The notes beneath the pieces were generated by a model that was not told where the DNA came from, searched no databases, and saw only the letters and a list, made by a program, of their open reading frames with translations. Of a stretch of 64,000 bases of DNA, positions 23,577 through 33,283 are shown one piece after another; the stretch's first letter is position 1; each line of letters opens with the position of its first letter. Source of the stretch: Sternotherus odoratus (Eukaryota > Chordata > Testudines > Kinosternidae); assembly GCA_032164245.1 (NCBI GenBank), contig JAVMKO010000010.1, positions 27,292,189 through 27,356,188 of the forward strand. The letters are read 5' to 3'. The position numbers and the translations under genes are program-made.

Positions 23577-24408
23577 GTTTGCGAGCCCTATACCAACTCC
23601 GCACGAATCCTCCGGTGCTGGAGAGGTGAGTAGGGACTTGCTTTTTACCTAACAGTACCTTGCCTGCTTGATACAACACCTTCAGATTAACTGTATTCTC
23701 TGGTAATCTCTCGCTTTCTGTTTAGTTTGCCAGGCAGGTTATGCCAAAGATGCAGACCACGCATCACAGCTGCGTTCCAGGACTTCTGCCAGGCCGTGTC
23801 CTCAAATTCCTGTGCATTTCCAAATGGGAGATTTTGCTACACATTTTCAAGAGGATGAGGTAGGATGCATTTTTTGGTGCACCAAAAACTCTCCTATTTT
23901 GAGGATGTGTAGGCCTTGAGTAGTGTTGTTCCCTTCCATGTAGCCTGTCCATACCTATCTACATCACATGCTTCTGCTAGAGATCACATGGGGAGGGCAC
24001 TGAACTGGGGTTAGGAGCACTGGAGAAAGAGAAATCTGCAAATAGGGGGTAGCATGTCTTACATCACATTCATGCACAGGAAAAAATACTGACAGTGCCA
24101 AGTGATTTTTCTTCCTAGATCTGATACTTGAGGGTTAATTTCAATACTATTGGAAAGGTACTAGATAAAGAGGGTAGTAATGGTGGGGAAAGAACTACAG
24201 ATAAATCTCCTAATGAGTCCTTGGCAACAGCACAAATCCAAAAGGAACTGGAGAAGAAACAACAAAGGCTCCTTTGTGTATTTTCTCCCTTTTACACATT
24301 TGTTTATTTGCTGCCCAGGGACTGCACAAGAAGAAACACGGTGGAGTTGGAGAGTTAGCTTTGCGTCTTGCACTGGATTTTCACAGATGCAGATAAACAT
24401 ATAAAGGT

Positions 24409-24494
24409 CAGGATTCTGCGATGTGCTGAGCCCCCAGGACCCCACTGATTTCAGTTGGGACATCAGTGTTCAGCACCTTGCAGGATCTGGCCCC
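24409..24494. repeat. Short palindromic repeat (GATCCTGCAAGGTGCTGAGC type)
   Basis: The left arm caggattctgcgatgtgctg and the right arm cagcaccttgcaggatctgg are inverted repeats around cactgatttcagttggg. The same family is seen at 52760-52842. It looks like a widespread amniote foldback repeat, probably an old MITE. Confidence 0.65.
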
Positions 24495-26194
24495 AGATGC
24501 AGATTGATGGAGAAGGAAATAACAGGGACAGAATTGTTCATTCTCAGTGAGCTCAAGCCTGCAACCTATTACTCAAATTGCCACAATGGCTGTGAGTAAG
24601 GACTATCTACAGGAGCAAGTGTCAGCAGGATTGGGCCCCAGAAATACTTCAGCCCAGTTCCTAACTGAACAGTCTATTTTAGTGGCTACCTTTTGCTCTC
24701 CAGAATGTTCCTTTCTGTTATTTCTGTCGGCTCCCAACCCTGTGATGTGATTAGAGTGGATGATTACGCTTACATAACAGCATCAAATTAATTTGCAGCA
24801 CAGCACAACAGCAGAGGAAATTGTTTGAGTTCTCAAATCTCACCCTCCCCAGTTTATTTTAGTGACATCAAGGGATTACGGCAAAGTGGGTCAGTAGAGC
24901 ACTGCTGGGAAAACAACCAAAACATCAGACCTGACCTTGTAAACTAAAGTGAGAGACAGCAAATAAAGAAAAGAGTTTGTACCAGGTTCTATTAAAAGAG
25001 CCATCAGGATGAATCAGCCTCCTAAACACACATTTCCATTTGAAAGTGCTTAGGTGATGGCAGGGCGAAACAAAGGGTACAAAGTCTTTCAGTGGAACAG
25101 AGTACCTTTTTCCTGCTGTGCTGAGAGAGGCAAGGGCTTAGAGCACAGACATCATTTGAGGTTTTAGTTTTATTTTTAAGTGGAGAAGGCCTCAAATTTT
25201 CCTCTCAGCAGCGCTGCCATGAAGATTTATGTAACGGTTTTCACTCCTTTTAACAAAGATGGGATGGGCACCCTACAAATACTGGTGTAAAGAACATCTT
25301 GTGTAGGGCTGGAATATCTTAATTCCCAATCAGTATGCTCGATAATTTCAGATTTTGATTTTTTGTGCATGTGCCTGTAAACTCAACTTCCCACATGAGG
25401 ATTCTCAGAAGGGATAACCTCACAGGAGAACAGTCAAATAACTTCTCAAGAACTCAGGACACCATTTGGTATGTATCAAAACATGAAATCTATAACTACC
25501 TTGTTTATATTGGTATTTTTGTCATTTAACAGATGTGTGAAAGCAACAAATTGTCCCTATGTATTAAACTGATCAGCTGGCTGCAGCGAGCTGGTTGGTT
25601 TGCGATCATTGCTGAATGTTTGTATACCAAGGGAAGTGACTAAATATTGACTCTTCATTTGGAAAATAGAGAGATGCTTCTTAAAAGGACACTCACAGGC
25701 ACTGTTTGGATAATGTTAAATTTGGTCTAACCCATTTTGAAATTTCTAAATTACTCCTTTCACTACTGATTGGTCTTTCTCTACCTGCAAACATTGGTTC
25801 ATCCTTCCTCCCACCCTCTCCCCGCCAGGTTTTTGAATGGATCTGAAATTCACATGACACTATTCATTTAATAATTTCAGCTTTATACACCTCGACAAGC
25901 CAAAACAGCATTCTTTGTACCCTGCCAGCTTCATCAACTGAGGTCAGCAAAATGCTGCAAGTAGTATATGTTCGGATGCTACTTCTGTGGATTGCACAGA
26001 AAGAATGATACTGTGCGAGTTTGGGAGGACTCTGAAACAGGTGGCATTTAAAAAAGAAATCTAGGAATTTAGGATTTGGTAGACTCAAATTATAACATGA
26101 CAGGTCAAGTACTTCCCCCCCCCCCCCCCCCATGTAATATGGCCTATAAACAATTTGGATGCATTTTCACACATTACATTGGTTTTCACTCTCT

Positions 26195-26262
26195 GGAGCC
26201 AAATTCAGCCCTGGCTTAACTGGGATAATCTCCAGTGAATTTAACTCTCAATATACAACGGG
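26195..26262. repeat. Degraded foldback repeat (AAATTCAGCCCTGG type)
   Basis: ggagccaaattcagccctgg followed by cttaactgggataatctcca resembles the first arm and centre of a common reptilian palindromic repeat. The second arm is mostly lost. Confidence 0.4.
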
Positions 26263-27063
26263 GTTTGGAAGTTAACGGGCATTACACTTGCTTAATGTAG
26301 GACTGTATTTGGTCCATTGTGTTGAGTCAACACATGTCAATGGACCCAACACACATCAATCGACCTAACATCCATGTTACCTCCATCCTTTCCTCCTCGA
26401 CACACAAAAAGCAAATCAAGATGCCTGATAGCAACTCTTTATACAAGAATCTTGTCAGAGGATCATGAAGATGAATGGTGAAGGTCATCCAAAACGTATA
26501 CTGTTCTGATTTTTCTCCCTTGAAGTATCATAAAAGAATCCAACCATAATGTACTGAACTCAGGCTGAAAGTGTAGGCTACAAACCTACTTTTCCTGCTC
26601 TACCCAGTTTGTTTTTCTTCTGCATCACCTTCACAATCCTGGGATGAAATGCATGTGTATTCATGCCAGATATATTGTAATGTGTTCTGTGTGTGGCCTT
26701 TTAACACACTTGTAATTTCTATACAACTAAGACAGATTGTTGGTATGAATCAGACCTTACAAATCATAAGAAACATGTTACTCTGTTGAAGTAACCCTAC
26801 AATCATAAAATGTGTTTGTCTTTCATGCCACTGGATTACAATAGTCTAATCTGTGACCACCTTTATTATATGTACTCCGTGGACATACACAGAGAGATAC
26901 AACAAAAATGCTACATGGAGGATGAAATATCAAGCATTGAAAAGTCTGGACACTAATGTTAAGGTTGCTCCTACAATATTCCACATACCATATCCTATAT
27001 AATAAAAGACTAGAGAAGTGTGTGTGAAGCCGTCATACGCAGTAGAGACGGCCCAGATGAACG

Positions 27064-27100
27064 GCATGCTGGGAGGTGTAGTTTGGCAGCACAACATGGC
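27064..27100 (-). promoter_or_regulatory. ZNF143-type and YY1-like promoter motifs inside the Helitron
   Basis: On the minus strand 27064-27082 reads ACTACACCTCCCAGCATGC. This agrees at 18 of 19 positions with the promoter motif ACTACAAYTCCCAGMATGC attributed to ZNF143/THAP11. Just beyond it, on the plus strand, aacatggcc (27093-27101) resembles the YY1 core ATGGC. Both motifs belong to CpG-rich housekeeping promoters, which suggests the Helitron carries a captured promoter fragment. Activity is inferred, not shown. Confidence 0.5.
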
Positions 27101-27277
27101 CACCGCGCGTGCACCGCCGAGAGGGAAGCAGGGTCTGGATCAGGGGCTCGGGCAGGAGGGTGGCTGGGCGCAGGAGGCGCGGGCAGGGGGCTCTGGCCGG
27201 GCGGGGCGCGGGAAGGGGGTGCTGGGCCGGCGGGGCGGAGGCGCCCGGGCACGGCCCAGCCAGCTGTGCCCAGGAGA

Positions 27278-27900
27278 GAGCCGAGCGAGGGGGGGGGAGG
27301 AGGCAGAGAGCCGAGCGAGGGGGGGGGGAGGAGGCAGAGAGCCGAGCGAGGGGGGGGGGAGGAGGCAGAGAGCCGAGCGAGGGGGGGGGGAAGGAGGCAG
27401 AGAGCCGAGCGAGGGGGGGGGGGGAAGGAGGCAGAGAGCCGAGCGAGGGGGGGGGGAAGGAGGCAGAGAGCCGAGCGAGGGGGGGGGGGAAGGAGGCAGA
27501 GAGCCGAGCGAGGGGGGGGGTGAAGGAGGCAGAGAGCCGAGCGAGGGGGGGGGGAAGAAGGCAGAGAGCCGAGCGAGGGGGGGGGGGGGAAGGAGGCAGA
27601 GAGCCGAGCGAGGGGGGGGGAAGGAGGCAGAGAGCCGAGCGAGGGGGGGGGGAAGGAGGCAGAGAGCCGAGCGAGGGGGGGGGGGAAGGAGGCAGAGAGC
27701 CGAGCGAGGGGGGGGGGAAGGAGGCAGAGAGCCGAGCGAGGGGGGGGGAAGGAGGCAGAGAGCCGCGGGGGGGAGGGAGGAGGAGGCAGAGAGCCGAGCG
27801 GGGGGGAGGGAGGAGGAGGCAGAGAGCCGAGCGGGGGGGAGGGGGGAGGAGGAGGCAGAGAGCCGAGCGGGGGGGAGGGAGGAGGAGGCAGAAAGCCGGG
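27278..27900. repeat. G-rich minisatellite inside the Helitron
   Basis: About twenty units of aggcagagagccgagcgagg followed by a G run and gaagg or gagg, roughly 30 bp each. Units near the left and middle share gcgagg; units near the right end share gcgggggggagggaggagg, so there are at least two unit variants arranged in blocks. The top strand is strongly purine-rich and G-rich. Confidence 0.92.
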
Positions 27901-28002
27901 AGGGGCAGAGAGGCAGAGAGCTGAGCGAGTGGGGGGGGGACATTGGGGGGGAGGGGGGAGAGAGCTGAGCGAGTGGGGGGGGGCCACGAGCCGTTACTGT
28001 TG

Positions 28003-28029
28003 GCCCGTGTACACGGGCTTTTACACTAG
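28003..28029 (+). other. Helitron 3' terminal hairpin and CTAG end
   Basis: The palindrome gcccgtgtacacgggc is followed by ttttacactag. Helitron termination uses a short GC-rich hairpin about 10-12 nt from the CTRR end, which matches here. Confidence 0.8.
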
Positions 28030-28561
28030 TATTATATACATTAATAACAAACAATAGTAGATTAAGGTTTATGTTTAAGAAGGAAAACAACAGGTTACAT
28101 GACTTACATTAATATTGTGACATTATCATTGGAGATTTTCTCAATTTTGAATCCTTGATATTTTAACTTTTAATATTTTATGAATGCTAGTTTTTCCCTA
28201 CAGTTTTCCTTGGTGTGGGGGTGGGGGTTTTGGGCGTGGGAAGAGGGGTTAGCAATAGAGATAAATGAAAATATTTGGTATGGAGATCTTAGATTGTTAA
28301 TTGTACTAGCATAAATTATACATTCCTTTATTCTGGTTCTATGCTAACATCTCCCCAGCAGTTTATAAATGCCATAGGCTTCCAGCCCTAGCAGCTGTCA
28401 GTGAAGTATTCACATCTTTCATACCAAGGTGCTACATAGAATGGCCTACGGCCAAGATTTTCAAAAGTGACTAGCAAAATTTTTCAATGCCTAAATTTCT
28501 GGGTTCCCAACTAGAGCCAATGTAAAGTGGTAGGATTTTCATAAGGGAACCTAAATAAAAT

Positions 28562-28790
28562 GAGGAAGACTTTGTAGCACCTTCGAGACTAACCAGTTTA
28601 TTTCAGCATAAGCTTTCGTGGGCTATAGCCCACTTCATCGGATACACAGAATGAAACAGAAGTAAGATGCATTTATACACACAGAAAGAAAGAAAAAAAA
28701 AGTTGTACATTAGCACACCAATTCTAAGAGGCTGTTAAATTTAGATGGGCCATTAAATTTAGATACCAATTCTAAGGGAACCTGCTCACT
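28562..28790 (-). mobile_element. Penelope-like element terminal fragment
   Basis: Read on the minus strand, the segment ends in ccgatgaagtgggctatagc, then ccacgaaagcttatgctgaa, then a stretch including ggttagtctcgaaggtgcta. This is the terminal segment of a second Penelope family common in turtles. The plus-strand part after it (ttatacacacagaaagaa, then ccaattctaagaggctg, then gatgggccatta) continues the same family. No coding part is recognisable. The degenerate hammerhead in it is annotated separately. Confidence 0.75.
28604..28641 (-). ncRNA. Degenerate hammerhead ribozyme motif in Penelope fragment
   Basis: On the minus strand the order is core CCGATGA (28641-28635; canonical CUGAUGA), then stem II as the perfect palindrome GTGGGCTATAGCCCAC (28633-28618), then GAAA (28617-28614). 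A short stem III AGC/GCT around TTAT (28614-28605) and position 17 (G, from c28604) follow. The layout fits a minimal type I hammerhead as described in Penelope-like elements. The U4-to-C change, an extra A before stem II and G at the cleavage position argue that this copy is inactive. Confidence 0.5.
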
Positions 28791-28799
28791 AGTCTGTAA

Positions 28800-30339
28800 A
28801 TCAGGCCTCTTTGAGGAGTCATTGCTTGGATATCACATCACTGAGACAGCCCAGATTATTAGTCTTTTTGAAAATCTTTGCCCTAGACTTCACGAATTCT
28901 TTGATACACAACTGTATGGCCTGCCGATCTTCCAGGCTCCTCCAATTTTGCCTGCAAAGTGTGTAAGATTCTTGCCACATGTGTATGTTAGTCTTACAGA
29001 CTGCAGTATTTTACTACTTAAACTTGAAGAAGAGATTACAGTGCAGTCTTTTCATCTTCAGGCTCATTAACACTATCACTAGGGCCCCCTTGAGTAAAAG
29101 TGAGTCAAAGGTCAATGCTGGTGCTACCACTGTACCAATTAATATAGTGCTAAAAGAAAACAAAAACAAAACCCTGAATCAATAGCAGCTGCTATTCCCA
29201 CAGGTACCTAATGAGCAAGCTATGTTTTAATAGCATTAAATATTGGTCTTTCATTCTGGAGATCACATTTAGTATGTACCTTTAGGTCCTAAGCAAAAAA
29301 AAAAAAAAAGCCTGGTTATCCTTGCTCAGACTATTCCACAGATTGTCACTGCTCTCAATTAAACCACTTTAGTATATCCCTAGAAAAGTGATGCCCACAT
29401 GGTTCTATGGATGGCAAATTGTCTGTCTGTAACTCAGTTTATTTAATGCACTGGCCCTGGGATGTATGCAAGAGAATGTGGCATGTAACTGACCAGGAAT
29501 CTTGAACTGTACTAGAGTGAAAGCTCCAGGAAATATTTAAAGTATGGAAAATGGGAAATATACATGTCCAAACACCAAATGGCAAATAAAAAGACCCATT
29601 TTTTTCTTTTACATTCAAGATTTTTTTGGCATGAAGAGGGGGGACAGCATTCATGATTTTTGAAACCTTGCGATTGAATACAGCTGCCTATACTGTGGTC
29701 ATCTTTACTCACTGGCGCCCCATCAATCATAAAGAAATTTTTAAGTTCATTTTTGTGTGTCTGTGTGATGCAAACGTCTGTAAAATAATCTGTTGGTAAT
29801 AGCCTTAGAAACACAAATGACAGGAAGCAAGATAAGGGACCATTTTCCCCTGGTTAGCTGTCTTGCTAGCCTGTGGATTGAAGAACACTGGCATAATCCC
29901 TATGGGGATGATTTAGGGATAGGTAAAGATCTTCTGGACCAATGTACAATCATTCCTCCCACCCCTTATCAACATTCCCGCTGTTTTGCATAATTAAGGA
30001 TTAGCCAAAATTGTGCTTCCATCCTTTAGGAGGGAAAATAGATTATCTTGGGAAATGCCTGTAGCATGGTATGCATGGATGGGCAGAATTGAAATGCCAC
30101 AGTTTTCCAGAAGGTATCTTGGCCCAGTATTTTCATTAGGGTAGCACACATAGCTTTAACTCCTTACATACTCCTTTCATTTGCATTTAGCCTTCAAAGA
30201 CTTAGTAAGCGTGTCCACAATGCATTTCTTTCCTTTCTGGATAAGATGAATGAGTCAGAACCGTTGAGTTCTGTTCCTAATTCTGTCTTGAATTCCTGTG
30301 ACAAAGGGCATGGCATTGCAGATGTAGAGCACTGTGAGT
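28800..30339. other. Unique sequence
   Basis: No gene or repeat family is recognised. An A run of 15 lies at about 29295-29310. Confidence 0.4.
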
Positions 30340-31030
30340 TAAACCAACCCTTGGAGAGCACAGTAGGGAATGCGCCACAGCATGTTCACAGTCAGATTCA
30401 AGTGCATTGGCATGGCCACATTAGCAGCTCTTGGAGCAGTGCATTGTGGTGGCTATTCCAGCATGCAATTGGCTGCAACACGCTTTTCAAATTGGGGGGA
30501 GTGTGACAGGGAGTGTTGTGTGTATGTGAGGGGAGGGAGAGAGAGAGTGGGTTTTTGGGGGGCTGAGAGCATGTCAGCATGCTGTCTTGTAAGTTCAGAC
30601 AGCAGCAGATCCCGCTTCCTACACACACACACACACCGATATACCCGCATTCCACACTAACAGCTTGCTCTGTCCCGGCGCAGATAAGCATGCTGACTGT
30701 CAGAAATGGAGCTTTGAAAGGACATATCTGCATTTCTACAGCCGAGTTCAAAACAATGACAAGAGTGGCCACTTGACTTAAGAGGATTATGAGACATTAG
30801 GTTTCCGGAGGCCAATCAAAGCGCAGTAATGCAACACCTTGTTCACACCGAGGCTGGGGCATTTCAGCTGAGGCACAGCAAGTGTTATGCTTCTCGTGGA
30901 GGTGGATTACCAGGAGCGCTCCAGCTGTAGAGTCCAGGAGCTCTATGTGCCTTGCCAATGTGGACGGGTCATGAGTTAGGGCACCTGGGGCTGCTTTAAT
31001 GCATTCTAACTTGCAAGTGTAGCCAAGCCC
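30340..31030. mobile_element. Composite TIR-type DNA transposon, left end unclear
   Basis: The right end tgcaagtgtagccaagccc is the inverted terminal sequence of the GGGCTTGGCTACACT class seen also at 3456. Upstream, blocks such as gtggaggtggattaccagga with gcgctccagctgtagag, and gagcatgtcagcatgctgtc with ttgtaagttcagacagcagc, recall long turtle elements of this class. A (GA)n/(CA)n-rich patch lies at 30520-30640. The left boundary and TSD could not be fixed, so the span is approximate. Frames on both strands here are not genes. Confidence 0.45.
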
Positions 31031-31037
31031 AAAGTCA

Positions 31038-31185
31038 CTTGTATTTGGGCCGCAGATTCCCTACCTGTATAAGAGTGATGATAATACTTTTCACACTGCA
31101 GCTAAAGACATTGTAAAGCACAGTCCAATTTATGTTTGTAAAGTACTCTGATCCTCAGAGAAGGTCTTGCATAAATGTCTTGTCA
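31038..31185 (+). repeat. MIR/CORE-like SINE 3' part
   Basis: ttccctacctgtataagagt, then gatgataatacttttcac, then acattgtaaagcacag and taaagtactctgatcctcag fits the core and 3' part of a reptilian CORE-SINE. It is heavily diverged. Confidence 0.6.
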
Positions 31186-32766
31186 ACTTTTGAAGGCATT
31201 TCATAGAACGCAGTAGCATGACAGTGATATCATACTGCAGATCCCGGCTAACACAAAAAGGAGCATTGTTACAGCACATGACCAAAAGAGTCAGAGATTT
31301 TACAAATCTGAAATCAGGACCTCAGTCCTACATTCCTTGTATCCTCCCACTGACTACAACTGGAATGATGAATTGGGCACTAATGCAAAAAATAAAAAAT
31401 ACAAAAATAAAAATACCAAAAACATTCAGGAAGACAGCGCTACAATATTTTACCGCATCCTAATCTGAGCAGTGATATTTTGTAATAACACTTTAAAAAG
31501 AGAGACAAAGCAAGAGAGTGCCATTTTAAACTACTTTAAAAGTAAATGCTCAACAACTTGCCCAGTCACAGGGCTTGATCTTCTACATGCACCTCAGACC
31601 ATGCATCTCCCCAGTGCCTTCAATGGGTGTTTGCTTGAGTAGGAGTGCAGCAGTGGTCCCTTAATTTTTGCATACGCATATTGCACTGCAAGGTTCAGTT
31701 TATTTATTTCCTCAGACACTCAGAGCCACATGAACCTAGTGAATGACATTTATATTGTATAATAATATACCTTGCTTTATTATATAGTCTCTGCAATTTC
31801 TCTAACAGCTGACGCAAGATTATGTCTCCGAGAGGGACAATACTGGTGTGTTGTAAACTGCTGCTGTTTCTTCTCTTTCCATTAATGAGTTTAGAAAAGG
31901 CATTCAAGATGCAGTTTTCCCAATTAGAGCTGCTGCTACCTGATTCTTGAAGGACACGGCTATGCCTAACTGTATGCTCAGACATTTTAAGTAGTTGTTC
32001 TCTGCTTCTTGTGCAGATAGTCTCTTAACCTTCAGAGGCAGAGTCATACAATTGATAACAGCAACAAACAACAAAAAATCTACACCCACAGAGGCTAAAG
32101 CAGCTAGTTCCAGACAGCATAGGATTTTGACCATCGGATTTCCTGTCCCAAGTCTTTGAACAATAGTGCAAAAAATCTACATATCTCATCAAACCCTCTA
32201 CCTAATAAACACCACAGCAGTCTTCAAAGTAATTGTACACGGGGCAGTGAAAGTGGGAGGCAGAAGGATTTCAGACCCATGTACTGTGTTTGAAGATTAA
32301 GAAAAATTTTATGCATAGGACAGGGAGAAACAAAAAAAGAAGTTTTTCTATGGTGCTATCTAGATTTGTAAAGAAAACCAAGTGGTATTTTCCTTTCAAA
32401 ATGTAACTCCTGCAAGCAGATACTAGTGGGCTGATTCTAACTTTTCCTATGTAGAGGGTGGGAGCCCTGGTTAGGCAGCCGTGAGTACAACACTTGGGAC
32501 ATTCTGCCAGTGGATGCCAGCAAAAACTTCCTTGGGATTTAGTATAATACACGACTAGTTAATAACCAGGTAAACGCTGATATTGCTTTCTGTGAAGAGA
32601 TGCCACCCTGTTGCTTGTATAGGGTGGGAATAGAGAAGTGAAGGAATAAGCTGCCTACAGTGCACACAATGTCAGGCAACTGATAACCCCTTCCTGGAGA
32701 TGGGGTGTCAAGGAACCCAGAACCATTCCAGTTTCACTAAATATGTGAGAACAACACAGAGCACAT
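31186..32766. other. Unique sequence
   Basis: No gene is recognised. A possible eroded foldback (31560-31660, gggcttgatcttctacatgc ... ccttcaatgggtgt) is too degraded to call. Confidence 0.4.
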
Positions 32767-33283
32767 AAATAAGAACATATAAGAATAGCCATACCGGGTC
32801 AGACCAAAGGTCCATCTAGCCCAGTACCCTGTCTTCCGACAGTGGCCAATGCCAGGCACTCAAGAAGGAATGATGAGAAAAGGTAATCATCAAGTAATCC
32901 ATCGCCTGACACCCATTCCAAGCTTCTAGCAAAAACAGGCTAGAGACACCATCCCTGCCCTTCCTAGCTAATAGCCATTAATGGACCTATCCTCCGTGAA
33001 TTTATCTAGTTCTTTTTTGACCTCTGTTATATTCTTGGCCTTCATAACATCCTCTAGCAAAGAGTTCCACAGGTTTACTGTGTGTTGTGTGAAAAAATAC
33101 CTCCTTTTGTTTGTTTTAAACTTACTAATGATTTCTTTTGATGGCCCCTAATTTGTGTGTTATGAGGAGTAAATAATACTTCATTTACTTTCTCCATACC
33201 AGTCATGATTTTATAGACCTCTATCATATCCCCCCTTAGTCGTCTCTTTTCCAACCTGAAAAGTCCTAGTCTTATTAATGGGT
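32767..33283 (-). mobile_element. CR1 LINE 3' fragment
   Basis: The copy is 5'-truncated on the minus strand. The minus strand near 33190-33255 encodes LEKRRLRGDMIEVYKIMTG-like residues of the CR1 ORF2 carboxy end. The plus strand then shows the familiar reverse-complement 3' region: agtcgtctcttttccaacct, atgattttatagacctctat, gttccacaggtttactgtg, and, at the 3' end, gaacatataagaatagccat with gggtcagaccaaaggtccat. Frameshifts and stops are present. Sequence ahead of 32767 and after 33283 is unrelated. Confidence 0.92.

Larger units (their letters stand above)
23680..26992. other. Mostly unique sequence with foldback repeats
   Basis: No gene is recognised. Two short foldback-type repeats (24409-24494, 26195-26262) are annotated separately. 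A further degraded one may lie at 24535-24640 (ctgtgagtaaggactat, gcaggattgggcccc). A C run of about 17 lies at 26115-26131. Confidence 0.4.
26993..28029 (+). mobile_element. Non-autonomous Helitron (1037 bp) with internal minisatellite
   Basis: The 5' end is TCCTATATAATAAAAGACTA and the 3' end is CTAG, located between host A (26992) and host T (28030) as Helitrons insert. Eleven bases before the 3' terminus boundary begins, a perfect 16-nt palindrome gcccgtgtacacgggc (28003-28018) ends, giving the 3' hairpin expected of Helitrons; there are no TIRs and no TSD. The TCCTATATAATAAAAG start resembles the HeliBat type known from bats and from horizontally spread Helitrons, as I recall it. No Rep/helicase frame is present, so it depended on an autonomous partner. 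Inside are a GC-rich promoter-like part (27020-27290) and a G-rich minisatellite. The long frames on both strands (up to 325 codons) are repeat read-through. Confidence 0.85.

Noticed and set aside
27278..27900. CRISPR-like regular repeats
   Set aside because: Units are head-to-tail without unique spacers, in a eukaryotic Helitron; it is a minisatellite.
27010..28090. Frames of 325, 316, 316 and 271 codons on both strands
   Set aside because: They are products of about twenty near-identical tandem units; several frames are open at once, which is a property of the repeat and not of a gene.
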